Below are positions 24,841 through 37,429 of a stretch of DNA of 64,000 nucleotides, one piece after another (within the stretch, counting starts at the first letter, position 1; each line of letters starts with the position of its first letter). This DNA comes from Sapria himalayana (lineage: Eukaryota; Streptophyta; Magnoliopsida; Malpighiales; Rafflesiaceae). Location of the stretch: contig JAREIK010000801.1 of assembly GCA_029783825.1 (NCBI GenBank), positions 7,911,571-7,975,570 on the forward strand. The letters are read 5' to 3'. A program made the translations under genes and the position numbers. The notes below the pieces were generated by a model. That model searched no databases, had not been told where the DNA came from, and saw only the letters and a program-made list of their open reading frames with translations.

Positions 24841-24849
24841 CACATAATC

Positions 24850-26570
24850 TCTAAATTATGTAATGGTCACGGTATTATTTTCACATCGTGTCAACTAAGT
24901 ATCTCACTAGTATAAGTTGTCATGGAAGATTCCAGCACTGAGACTTAGTCATTACAAAGCAAAAACACTATGTAATTAGAATATTGGTATTATTTTCCAC
25001 ATGGTGATTAATTATAGAGAGTGTTTTCTCTAGTCATAGCCTTTTTCAACATCATGATCTTATGCTTCAAAAAGAAATCACTAAAGTTGAGGTTATATTT
25101 AGTTTCGTGACTTTGAATTATAGAGAGTAAATATATCAGTCATAATAATTCCTAGTACCATGTTATTTTATTACATAAAAATATATCAATCATGACCATT
25201 CCTAACACTATGATATTTTTTTTATATAGAGAAGCTATCTTAATCATGGTCCTTCCTAGTGTTGCAACATTGTGTTTTAAAGAGGAATTAGCTAAGTCAT
25301 GGCTTCATTGATGTCGTGATTTTGAAACTCCAAAGAAGATCTGATGAGACATGAGAGTCACAACCTCTAATCATTATGATGACATCCAACTCAAAGTATC
25401 ACATAAATTCTTTTAGTATCTAAGTAATACTTAGAAAAAATATAAAAAAAAAATGAGAGGAAATGGATTTAGACCCAAGATGAACTACAAACCATATGCA
25501 TCATGACTCAAACCCCCAATTAGGGAAAAATTCAAGCTGAGTTTGGGAAACACTTGATTGAGTTTAGGTTTTGATGAAAGATTCATGTTTGAGTTTGCAT
25601 TAGGATTCTTCAATTCACACAAGATGCCTTTCAACATATCTTGTATAAAATTTTCTTCAATGTTAGGCTAAATTTATATCTAAGGTTGAATTATATACTT
25701 GTGTGTGATGAATATGTTACTTTTATATTATTGATATTTATGCTAATGTTGTATTATGGATTAATGATTGATATCGATATGTCATAGAATTGAGATTTAA
25801 GATTTTCACTATATCATATTTTTATGCATGTTGAACATAATAGATGGTGACATGTATGACATGAGATACACTCTTGTAGTATGATAAGAATAAATTAACA
25901 ACTATTTTAATCTTAATGCATGAGAAAATCTATATAAAAACTAGAGATTGAGGTAAGTTTAATTATTACAAGTATGATACTTATTAAATTGAAAGTATAA
26001 ACATACTTATTACCAATCCACTGTGCATATTCTAAAATAATTAACTATAATTAATATGAGAGTCAAATAGAATATTAATCTAAGAATTTCACCATAATGT
26101 ATAAGTAATGTGTCGGCCAAAGTGATTGATGATAGGTAAGACATGGTAAACATTACAAAAAAGGTGACCCATATGGTGGTGAAAGGCTTGAGTCAGTTTC
26201 GATTATATGATATTCATATATGAGATTCATAGGAAGATATATGTTATTTAAAGTGAATATAGTAGTTATGAAGCCAAAAGTACAAATATATTTATTACTA
26301 TATAATCTTGTGTCCTTAAGACATTAGAGGTCAGAAAAATATGAGTACATATTTGAATCAATCATTAAGTGTAATTGAAAATTTACCAAAAAAAAGTAGA
26401 TATGTGAATGATGCATGAATAGAATAATGTATTGCTTCGGTGATAAAATATCTAGGAGATAACTATGAAGGCATCTTCTTTGGTAGTGTTAATTCAAGGG
26501 TGATAGCCACTTTTTATGCCAAGAGGACACTTGGGAATTTCAACACTAATTTTCACTTAGTTCAATAATC
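24850..26570 (-). repeat. Second R1 copy, minus orientation, in tandem with the previous
   Basis: The CATGAC/CATGGT tandem section occupies 24850-25400. A diverged middle section follows. The block equivalent to 30.1-30.5 kb is at 25880-26330 ('gtgattgatgataggtaagacatgg', 'tgaggtaagtttaattattacaagtatgatact'). Remains of the 29.4-29.9 kb block extend to about 26570. It has no coding capacity. Confidence 0.5.
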
Positions 26571-26849
26571 AAACATAACATTAACCAAATACTAGAAAAA
26601 TATATTCACATGCATGGAAGTGAACCAATCTTATAGTCTAGGTATCTTGCTTAAAACTTAAGTTATTGACTCAACTCGACCAGTAGTTGATCCACTATTA
26701 ATTACTCAAACTACCAACTCAATCAATATGTGATCAATATCTAGATGCATGTCCTTTTTAATATTTGTATTAAGCATTTTCTTGCAGGACTATATTGGAT
26801 AAGAGATAATCACCTAATAATTTTTTGGGATCATGTCAATCCATAATAA

Positions 26850-28330
26850 GATTTCACGCCCTCTCAAAGTCACAAATTTTTGTAACCATTATTGGAGAGC
26901 TATAAGATAGATATGAGAAAATCTCATTAATTTCAAAAAGATATGTGATGTAAATGACTTTCATATATGAATGAATTCTTATCTCGGTGATGATGTAAAG
27001 AGGGGACCACAATTCATAATGATTAGTTCCAATAAAATATTCATAATGGAGTGGCATATGAAAGTATTCATATTTTTTGCTTCGTAAGTATCATACTCAA
27101 TGATTAAACATATATTAATTTTTGGGTTTTGGCATATTGGTTTATCTCATACATCATGGTCAGAAGGGTTGTCACTTTGTGTGAGTATGTTTCATGGCTT
27201 TTGTGTCATCGTCCACCACTCAAATCATGCACAAACCTACCAACAGTCAAAGCCCTTGTCTCAATTATATGTAATTAATAAATCATCCATAACCAAATAA
27301 TATCATAATAAAATGTAACATTAAATTATCAAATAAAATATTCATCATAATAAACATATTATATCATCCATAGATTCTCATATTAGGCTCAAATCATTAA
27401 AAAAACATACAAGACAAGTGAACAATTATTATGTATGAATCTGGGTACCCCATTTAAGCCCTCGGAAGAATCTAGGCTTCAAAACATAAATCACTTAGAT
27501 CTATGGTTTATGCTTGTGCATTCACCGTTAATACTCATTTATTGCCTAGAAAATAAAATTGTGGAGTCCATTAGTCATCTTCCTCATACCTCTCATGGAT
27601 TTCTCTTGACTTCCACTAAGAATGGTTGCACTCATAATTTTTTCTATTACCTTAAGTCTCCATATTGATAATTGTTGTATATTTGGCCTTTTCTCTAGTG
27701 CAAAACATCATGGCTCTATAAAATATTATGACTCAAATAAATGCTCTTTTTAACTCTATATAGTCGAAATTTATGGCACTAGAAAGTCATAATGGTTTTT
27801 GCTTTGGTATTTATGGCTCTAGAAATAAAATGTCATGGCAATAGAGAATATCATTGTTTTTATCACCAATGGGTACCTGGCTAGCATTACATAAAATTAA
27901 TATTGAAACTAATAAAGTGTTATCAAGCTAGTGCCGCTATGACTTCAAGAAAGTTTCAAAGCCGAAAAGAATATATTATATAGTGAAATAGTTGTGTCAA
28001 TGAGGTTGTTGAGATATAACATACGAAGATTTTCATTACAAAATATGTAGAGTTTTTGCCAAGAATTGATCTTAAAACTTTTTATACGCTCTTAAAGGTA
28101 CAACTAAGTCATAACATAAGAAATAATATGGCTATACATAACTTTTTACTTCTCTCCTTTTCAACAATTCTACCAAGTATTATATTTCGCACAAAACTAT
28201 CTAATTTCACTATTATTCATCATAATTTGTCCAACCTACAATTTCATGAAATCATTTTGTTTAAAATTTTTTTCATGCAAACACATCAAGAATAATCACC
28301 AAAATAACTAATAATATTTGGTATTTGGCA
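26850..28330 (+). repeat. R1 copy, plus orientation
   Basis: The block at 26990-27260 ('ttcataatggagtggcatatgaaagtattcatatttttgcttcgtaag', 'tttatctcatacatcatggtcagaagggttgtcac') matches 30.2-30.45 kb and 36.75-37.0 kb. The 27690-27900 CATGGC-rich part and the 28030-28330 end match 31.0-32.0 kb. Open frames 27100-27300, 27435-27668 and 28056-28295 are repeat by-products. With the two minus copies on its left it forms a large imperfect inverted arrangement. Confidence 0.55.
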
Positions 28331-28379
28331 TACCGAATAGTTAGCTCATATATAATATGATTATGTCTCTTCACATTTT

Positions 28380-29370
28380 CTTTAAAAGGTAAAGCCTGGA
28401 GTTAGTTTCAGAATTTATCTAAGGGTTTGATTGAGAGTTGGTAAGAACTTGTATAAGTTTTTCTCACTAAGTCCTTTCCACCTCAAATCACCTGACAACT
28501 ATGGGGAGCGATAAGTTAATTTTGAAAAGAGAAGCAGTTAATGATTCTTGAGATCACTTTAAAGAGCTTTTGAGGAGATGCCTATAATATTTATTTAAAT
28601 TATGGTTTCAAGATCAAATCATTATAATGAGCTAAACTATATGATGAGTTTCAACATTGATGCGGCCTCAGATGGTTCTATGATGAATAAGTAACTTAAA
28701 AAAGACCATTATCTATTTTGACCCATTATATCATGTGGAGGATGTTAATATTGTAGAACAAGGGGTATATATTCTAACAATAATAATATCTCGGCACACT
28801 ACCAGTTGAATGTAAAAATTCATGAAATCCTAGCATATACGAGTTATGGGAATGAGCTGTTGAACGTGGGTCAATTTTAAAAGAATTTTGGAAACAACTC
28901 AAAGGATCATCACTTTAAAAGAGCTTTGCTCAAATTTTAACCACCTGAAGGGAGTAGAAAATATTCACTAGAAGAGAAGATATTTTTCTTACTCATGGAG
29001 GCAAAGAAAAGAAATGATATTCAGAAAAAAAAACTAGATGGAATAGATTGAAACAAGGATAGAACACTCAAACATTACACTCAAAAGAGCATGAATGGAC
29101 AACCAAGTGATAGTGAGGTAAATTTCAAGAAGTATATCTTCATTACACTCATAAGTAGTAGATAATTAAAGAAGCAGGTATATTTGTAAGTAAAAAGGGG
29201 AGTTGAAATATAAAAGGAAGCTATGACTAAAGAACTTATTATTTCTCAAAAGTTGTGACACAACCTATAGCCATGAACTTGGAAGCCATTAAATTTTCTA
29301 AAGTAATGGCACCGATAAAACCCATTTCCCAGCTCACTTTCCTATCTGTGACAAATAAAGAAGTGAAAAA
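28380..29370 (+). pseudogene. Ty3/gypsy gag remnant
   Basis: On the plus strand, fragments read 'GLIESW.ELV.VFLTKSFPPQIT', then 'ISFEKREAVND...DHFKELLRRC' (28420-28580), and 'ELNYMMSFNIDAASDGSMMNK' (28630-28690). These correspond to the retrotransposon gag blocks 'S.W.EL...FL..FFPP..T..LR..I..F.Q...E.L.E.W.RFK.LLR.CP' and 'FY..L.......DAA..G..MNK'. The downstream part (28900-29350) is Lys/Glu-rich. There are stops throughout. Its orientation is opposite to the gag remnants at 2.7-4.2 and 33.9-35.5 kb. Confidence 0.6.
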
Positions 29371-29399
29371 GAAGGAAAAAAATATAGACAATATATTGT

Positions 29400-32000
29400 A
29401 ACTTTGTTAGTCTACACAATTTAATTGGTTAGGCAACTTCCCAAAAGCTTATTAATGAGAGTGTCTCATCAACTAAAGTCTGCAATTTCATGGGCGGTAC
29501 AAGTTGTAAAATTAACTTTTGTCCAAGTATTGATTCCATAGAGATTGTATCTATAATTCCATTTTTCAATATTAAGACAACTCATTTTAATAAAATAGAC
29601 ACTCAAATTTTTAAACAATCTTAGGTCCAAGGTTCATTCATTTAATCTATGTGATGCCATTAAATTTATCGACATATACAATATTGAACATAGAGCAAAG
29701 GTTGGGATATTATGTAATGATCTCTTACCCTAATGGTATACAAGGTGGTTGTCACCATTGAGCCCTTTTCAATGGTAGCCCTCTCATAACTTTTCCTTTG
29801 GTATGTCACCACAGAGATAACAATTTATATATGCTTGAGAGTCATTCACAATTACATACCTTTTAATAAACTTTATTAACTACCCTTGATGGTTTCTTCA
29901 TATATACACTTATATTCTTCATCTTCCATTATCATTAAAATTAATGATTAGTATGGTTTGTAAGCATTTACACTTTCATCTTCATAAATGTCAAACTAGC
30001 ATAATTAACATATGCTTTCATCGAGTTTCACTAATAGTAATAATATGCGTAAAGTTAGCTCACAAGGGTTGTCAGCACCTTGTGAGTCACAATATACTTG
30101 TATATATCTTAAGGATTACCTATCACAATCCTTCTTAATAATTATGAAACTCTCACACTAAAGGTAAATCATTTGGGAAAATACTTTATATAATATCCAT
30201 CCCAGCCAAAAACTAGTTTATTTAAGATGTGTATAAAAGATTAGCTTATAAAAGTATTTATCGTTTTGGCTTTATAAGTATCATACTCGTAATAATTAAT
30301 ATATTCAAATTTTAGGATTCAACATATAGGTTTATCTCATGCATTGGAATAGAAAGGGCTATCACTTCCTTCCTGTCATATGTATGAATGAGACTCATAG
30401 TTTTCATGTTACCATCCATCATGGTAATCTCTCATAAACTCACCAATAGTTGAACTCTAATTCAAGTTTTATTTTGTCACTATCAATCAATATCCATAAC
30501 ATAAAATAAATCAAACTATTAATTCATTTAAAATCAAAAATAATTACATCATATGATTCAAATACACAAACCATGGACTATACTACTTTAGTACAAATTC
30601 CCAAATATATCCTTAGAGAAGAGGGGTTTTAGAGTCATGCCACTAGCACTAATGATTTTCATAAGTTGTCCATCTCTTGCTTGCTTGTGGAACTTCTAAT
30701 GAGTGCAAAGTTTTCCCCTAGTGTTTGTAGTTGCTATGCCTTTACTTGTTGCATGGTGGAGAAGGAGAAGAAATGAAAGTTTTATTTGAAAATTCTGTAT
30801 ATTCCACTTTTATACTTAGTCAGCCATATATTATTCTAAGTAGGAAGTTATGACTTTTAGAAGAAAGATGTGACTTCAACATTGATCTCTTTAGCTTAAG
30901 GTCATAACTTTAGAAAATAGCCATGAATTTGTTCAACAACTTGATATTTTTATAACATAAAGTGGCAGTACTAGCAAAGACCACGATTTAGACCTAATTT
31001 CTCTATAACACAAAGTTATGATGTTGTGAAATAGTCATGACTTTATGCATTCATCTTTTTGTTGTCCAAAAAGGGTTGTGGTGGTGTAGAATGGCTTCAA
31101 AGTAGGGATAACTTCTCATTTTGTGATATATTGGTGAAAATATATGGAGACCATGGCATTGTCAAGTGGTCTTTGGTATATTAGATGTGGCAATGACATT
31201 GGGAATTAGCAATAAAACAAAAAAAAACTTTTCATATCTTTTAATTGTCATGGGGATGTGAGTGGCCATGGCACTACCCTTTTTTTCTCTTATATAACAC
31301 TTTGTCGTGGTGTTATTAAATTGTTTTGATATTGGTATGTAGCTTGTGTATACAAATTGTGAATATGTCTTCATTTGAAGACAAGAGTCATGGCTTTGAA
31401 AATGATTGTACTCATGTAATGCCCTTTGTAACATCCAGTTTCTCAAAGTCATAGCTTTTGATAATTTTCATGGTTTTAGCATGAATACTTGTGGCTCTAT
31501 AAGTTTCTATAGCTCATAAGTCATAGCTTTGTAAAATTATTAAGGCTCTGACTTGAGACTATCAAGTCAGAGCCATGAAATTAAACACTTGAACACTAGT
31601 AGGGCACTTGGTTGATATGACAACAAATTAAACACTTTAACACTATCAAGCCAATTAAATTTTTTAAGCTAAGTATAGTCATGACTATATGATAATATTA
31701 CAATAATTGTGAGTATATCACATAGTGGAAAGATTATACTAACAAGTTTATAAGGTCATGTCATACAAGAAATTCCCTTGATCATTTAGGTAGGGTTTTA
31801 GCCAAGAATTAATCCAAAAACTATGTATGACTTTTTGACCTACCTCATCTACTAAACACCTTCAAAACCTCTTTGATTTTATGATTATTCATCAAAGATC
31901 TTCAAAGAACCAAAAAATACACATATTATAGACCAAATTATCAACCACAAAATACACAATAATGTTTGGTAATTTGAATAGAAAACAAATTTATAGACCA
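29400..32000 (+). repeat. R1 reference copy, plus orientation (probable 2.6-kb LTR)
   Basis: This is the longest R1 copy. In order it has a 29410-29900 block shared with 35940-36440, a 30060-30480 block shared with 36600-37030, a 30600-30830 block shared with 37140-37400 and 58150-58320, a 30850-31450 section of ~57-bp CATGAC-type repeats, and a 31480-32000 end shared with positions 1-620 and 59050-59500. It and the copy at 35.9-37.4 kb lie in the same orientation on either side of minus-strand gag sequence, which is what an LTR-gag-LTR element would look like. Exact LTR ends were not determined. Confidence 0.55.
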
Positions 32001-32389
32001 AAACAATTTTTCATCCCCAAACAATAAATTCCCATTACAAAAAATTCATCATGACAATGAATTATTACAACTAGTTTTGATTTTCATAGAATCTAAAAAT
32101 AGTGGAGCAACTTCAAGTAAACATATTGATAGTTATGGCCAAGTTTTAGTTTCACAGTTATACTTGTAGGTAGTTGGATGTGTGCAATTATTTATGTGGT
32201 AGATATAGATATTTATTACTTTACACATGTATAAAAAAAAGATTTTGTGTTGCATCCCAAGTAACAATATGTTTAACATTCATAATTAGACTATCAAAAC
32301 CTTTTTAACTCTATTGAAGAACTTAGATGTCCACATAATCTTTTAAGTAAACTACTTCACCTCCTTCTTATTGGTTTCTCTATTCAATC

Positions 32390-33000
32390 TTTCTTTAGTT
32401 ATACATGTATCTAGGGTTGTTTCCTTATTTGATGCTACAACTTTAGTAAATATCATGGCTCATTCATTTCCAATCCAATGTTTCTTTTCATTCTAGACCT
32501 CCAAAGTCATAGAACTGAGTATTGTTGCATCTTTTCCTTTAAGCCTTTCTTTTCCTTTTTCTTCGTGTATCTCTGAAGTTGTGGCTATTATTATTGATGT
32601 CACAGCTTAGTCTTGTACCTTTTCTTTGTCCTTTTCTTTTTGTAACTCCAATATCATGTCACTATACATAGTTATGACTTTGTATTTAAGCTTCTGATTG
32701 ACTAATTCATTATGTATCACCAAATTCACAATGCTAGGTACAATCACAGCATTTTCTTCTATCTTTTCTTCCCCATTTTCATTTTGGAACACCAAAGTCA
32801 TGGAGCTTGGCACATCCACATCTTTGCCTTTGATTTTCTCTTCCATGATTTCTATCTCAGCCTTATCTTTTGTTTTAGGTACCTTATCTTCCTTAGAGTT
32901 GTCATCATAAGACTCCTTATATGTCATGACTTTGTATAATGTCATGACCTTATAGTAGTTATCTTTCTTTATTTCCTCACTTTTACAACTCAAATATAAT
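32390..33000 (-). pseudogene. Acidic/basic repeat-containing ORF fragment of a gypsy element (128 codons at 32607-32993)
   Basis: The open frame is Lys/Glu-rich and internally repetitive. Phrases of the form 'VPSSMTLVFQNENGEEK' and 'VPSIVNLVIHNELVNQK' repeat about every 30 residues, reflecting a DNA repeat 'ccaaagtcatgga' on the plus strand. No catalytic motif is present. It lies downstream of a gag remnant on the same strand, so I read it as the variable region after gag in a non-autonomous element. A host protein is unlikely, because the flanking frames close at once and the sequence is repeat-derived. Confidence 0.4.
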
Positions 33001-33849
33001 TCTTCATATTCTTTATTTTTATTGCTATCACAACTCCAAATTTTTTCTTTCAGTTCATATAATTTATCTTCATCTGGCCAATAATCTTCTACAAAGTATT
33101 TCTATCTAAAATCTACTTTTTATTGTAATGCAGTAAAGAGTAAATTGTCTATCCTCCAATACCTCATTTCATAGTTGTCTAGACCTCATAAATTATTGTA
33201 GAGATTAAACTTTACTAATTAATTACTAACACATGGAGAGAATTCACCTTTCTTGACATTTATGAGAACTTATCCCATAGCCAAAAATAGTAATCCTAAA
33301 ATTCAATACACATATTGATATTCCTTCATATCTAAACTTCAAAATTTGCTGGAACAATAAAAATAGTAATCTTCACCAATATATCTTAGATGATTCCATC
33401 TGGTCACTTGATAGTTCAGTCCACTATTTGAAGTAAAATAAATATTGTAGTAATTTTACTGAGATTCAATCTTAAGTGCAATAGACAAGAGCACCAAGTT
33501 GATACTTGACTCTAAGTTACACAATGTTTTCTAAAATATGTGGCCTCTAATAGTATAAAGCTTCTGGGCTCATTCATTTTGCTTTAGAAGTTTGCTATAA
33601 ATAATGGCACTACACTTCTTGTCATATTCATAGTTCTATATTTCTCTAACTTTCTATTACTACTCATTGTATAATTCATAAATTTAACATAATTAGATAT
33701 TTAGACTAGAACTTCAATAAATAATATATTCACTTCAAACTTCCAGAATATATTAAGATATTTTTCAAAATATTCACATACTTTTCCCTTCCTAAATATT
33801 TTGGAAATAAAAGATTCATTAAAAACTTATCTTTGGTTTCATTCTGATT

Positions 33850-35560
33850 TATTTCTTTCTCCATGGCATCAGATAAGCTCCATTAGCTCATTTGTGTCCC
33901 TATTGCGCTTTTTCTCAACTTTTGGTGAAACTTGATTTTTCACTTCTTTTTTAGTTGTTGCATTGTTACGTGCCATGGCTTCAAAGTTAGCATTATCCAT
34001 GTTCTCATTAGTTGGGATCATGGCTTCTTAGAGAACATTAGGTCGATACATGGCTTTTGAAAAATTTATAACTTTTTTATCTCCAAAAACTCTAGAATCT
34101 TCTTGTTTAAAATAATCTTATAGCTCCAAAATCATGGCTCTTGAAAGAGTCATAATATTTTCATCCTAAAAATGTCAAGAATAATTTTATTCAGAGTTCC
34201 TCTGTAGTTCCTTCTTAATTCTATGTAATATTAAAGAATAATTCTTTGAATTTACTTCAATATCACTTAATAATTTATTTATTCGTATTCCCTTCATTAA
34301 TAATTTCAGCAGACCAATGTGATGTTTTATCTTCCACATTACCAAATTAATTTCAGTCATACTCACTTCAAATGCCTTCATGCATTTATCTTGGTCATTA
34401 TTATTTTTCTAAAGTTATACTCTAATAACTTGCATCCTAATATCCATAATTGGCTTTTCTTCCCTTTATAATAGTTCACCACATTATTCTCTATGTTTCT
34501 AAAGGATTTTCCAATATGTTATAGCTAACTCATAGTTTTCATATGAAATATTTTGATGATTTCTCGCTTTCAAATGATAATACATTGGGACATTGTTATT
34601 TGGTCAAAATATATACCCTTTGCTCTACATATAATTTGTCTTATCCATAGGATAAATGTTATCCGAGTTAATTAATTCATATAGATGAAAAGCATGAATC
34701 TTAACTGAATTTTTTTTTGGGCATCAAACTTTATCAATAAAGCTTTCATCTTTGCTTCTTTGGTGGTGAACTTGAAGAACTCCAACACTTCAACTTTTCT
34801 TGGGTCAAAATGAGTGATTCATTAGAGTTTGGTAGTTATTTTTTACTATTCCTCAAAAAATAATATGTCTCCTTCGATGATTTGTTCATAATAAATTCTC
34901 CGGAAGCCACATCAACCATACACCTCATATAATTCAACTCATTATAAATGGTTTGGGCTTGTAACTAGAACTCAAATCTATATTGAGGGCATCTCCTCAA
35001 CAACTCCATAAAAAGGTCTTAAACATCATATAAGTTCTTATGCTCCTCTTGTTAGAAGTGACTTATCTTGCTCTAAAGTTGATAAGTAATTTGAGATGAG
35101 AAGAATTTAGTGAGAAGTACCCTTACCAATTCATTGAAACTCTCAATGGAGCTTTAATGGTAAATATTGGAACTAACTTCATGCCTTACCACTTAATATA
35201 AATAGAAATAATCAAACTTTATTATGTCCAAGCCAACTCTATTCATTTTCACATTATCGCATAACTCCAAACATAATGTGACATGTCCTTTAAGGTTCTT
35301 CAATGCTTTTCTGCAATATTGGTGCTTCAATATCATAGTTATTAGACTCAGTTTCAACTCAAAAAAATTAGCTTCAATTGGTTGCAAATGAATCACAAAA
35401 TAAATATCCATCAATATGGGCTTCCAATAATTTCCCAAAGTATAGCAGTGGGTGGGCTACTAAACAGCTTGCCCATCAGCTTTTTAGGTCTCTCTGCAAC
35501 TTCTGTTGCCCTCCATAATATCCTTGTCAACTCTTTTTTTTGGCAAGAGTCCTTCTAGTT
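33850..35560 (-). pseudogene. Ty3/gypsy (Athila/Tat-like) gag remnant
   Basis: Minus-strand translation gives 'FLFILSGKA.S.FQYLP' near 35200-35150, then '...STLEQDKSLL' near 35080 and 'ELYEVYG' near 34925. These parallel 'LFPFSLKDKAK.WLNSLPPGS', the downstream 'LRRCP' region and 'FYNGL' of plant gag. The frame 35193-35438 (81 codons) is its upstream part. The 'gggtgggctactaaacagcttgcccatcag' landmark at 35450 is shared with the remnant at 4070. Stops and frameshifts mean it is not expressed as protein. Confidence 0.5.
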
Positions 35561-35584
35561 GTTTCAATTTCTAGGTCAAGAAGG

Positions 35585-35691
35585 ATTAGCTCAACTCTAG
35601 AGCTTTAGTTCATCCCTAGATCTTTAGCTCATCCCTAGAGCTTTAGCTCATCCCTAGAGCTTTAGCTCATCCCTAGAGCTTTAGCTCATCA
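35585..35691. repeat. 19-bp minisatellite
   Basis: The unit agctttagctcatccctag is repeated about 5.5 times without gaps. Positions 35639-35657 and 35658-35676 are exact. The neighbouring units (35601-35619, 35620-35638) differ by one base each, and partial units flank both sides. Near-identity of the units contrasts with the decayed surroundings and implies recent expansion or homogenisation. Confidence 0.95.
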
Positions 35692-35899
35692 AAGGATGCT
35701 ATAAAAAGAAAAAAGAAAAATTATATAAGAACACAAACAAAACCAAATACAACCATCCATGTTCAAATAAGTAATAATGACTTAGTTTTTAGACCTAAGA
35801 ATATTTATCAAACATAATGCTATCTGAATTACTAAAAAGTAATTATCATTTTAAAAGAGTAACGACATCATCTCATGTTGACTAACCAATTTAAACAAA

Positions 35900-37425
35900 T
35901 GTATAGGTCTAGATGTTGATTAGGGGATATCCCAAAAGTTTGTTGTGACTTTATTACTCTATCTAATTTAATTGGTTAGTGAACATCCTAAAAGCTCATT
36001 ATTGAGTTTATCTCATCAACTGAGATTCAAAAGTGTATATGTCATATAAATACTATATATAATAGATTTTTGTCTAAATGTTGATCTTATAGAAATTGTA
36101 TCAGTAGTTTGGTTATTCAATAATGAGATACCATATTTTCAGTAAAATAGAAACTCGGATTGTTAAACAATCTTACATCTAGGGTTCATTTTTTTAATTT
36201 ATGTGATGCCATTAAATTGCTAAACTTATATTATGTTGGACATAAAATAAAGGTTGGGGTATTGTGTAATGACCCCTTGCTCTAATGGTATACAAGGTGA
36301 TTATCACCATTGAGTCCTTCCTAATAGTTGTCCCCTTATAATTGTTTGTGTGGTACATCACCACCAAGATAATAATTTATTCCTGCATGAGAGTCATTCA
36401 TAAACTAACTTTTAGGCAACTTCATCAATTTCTCTTAATAGTTACTTTATATGCATATCTTTATTCTTTGGCCTCCATTTTCATAAAGGCCAATGATTTT
36501 CGTGGTTTAAAAGTTTTACCAGTTTCAGCATCATAACCATCGTACTTGTACAATTAATATATACTTCTATCGGGTTTCATATATGGGAATCATATGATTA
36601 AAGGTAGCTCACATGGATTGTTACTATCTTGTAAGTCACAACATACTTGTGCATGTCCCAGTGATTGTCTTCACCATCATCTTTGGTAAAGATATGACTT
36701 ACACACTAAAGATTAACTCTTTGAAAGATTATTTTATATAGCATTCATCCTAATCGAGAAAAAATTTCTTTAAGATGTGTATAATGGATTGGTGTGTAAG
36801 AGTATTCGTACTTTCAACTTCATAAGCATCATACTCTTGATGATTAATATATCCAAATTTTAGGGTTCAACATATAGATTTATCTCATATATTATAATCA
36901 TAAGAAATATCACTTTCTTTCTATCATATGCATGAATGATCCTTGTGGTTTACTTGTCTCCTTCCAATATGATATTCTCACACAAACCCACAATAGTCAA
37001 AATCCTAATTTAAGTTATATTTTGTCACCATCCATTAATATCCATAACATAAAATAAATCAAAATATTAATGCACTTATAATCAAAACTAATTATATTAC
37101 ATAATTCAAATTATAGAAATGATAGACCATGCTAATTTGGTATAAATTATTGAATCTATCTCTAGAAGAGAGGGCTTTAAAAATCATGCCCCCAACTTTA
37201 GGGATTTGTATAGTTCATTCATGCATCTCTTGCATGCTTGTGAAACCTCTATGAAGTGCAAAATTCGACCTTAGGGTTTGTAGTTTCTAATTCCATGGCT
37301 TTTCTTTTTATATGAGGGATAATGAGAATAAATGATAGTTTCTTATGAAAAATCTATATCTTCCACTTTTATACTCGAACAGCCATATTCTAGTGCAGCA
37401 AATGTAAGTTTCATTAAGATAAAAA
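35900..37425 (+). repeat. R1 copy, plus orientation, interrupted on the right
   Basis: This copy is collinear with 29400-30830: 'taatttaattggttag' at 35957, 'ccttgctctaatggtatacaaggtg' at 36268, 'cttgtaagtcacaacatacttgtgcatg' at 36630, and 'cttccacttttatactc' at 37355. Similarity stops near 37400, where CACTA-type sequence begins. The open frame 36342-36536 is a repeat by-product. Confidence 0.65.
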
Positions 37426-37429
37426 TAAC

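Noticed and set aside
35585..35691. CRISPR-like array
   Set aside because: The 19-bp units abut with no spacers, in plant DNA; this is a minisatellite.
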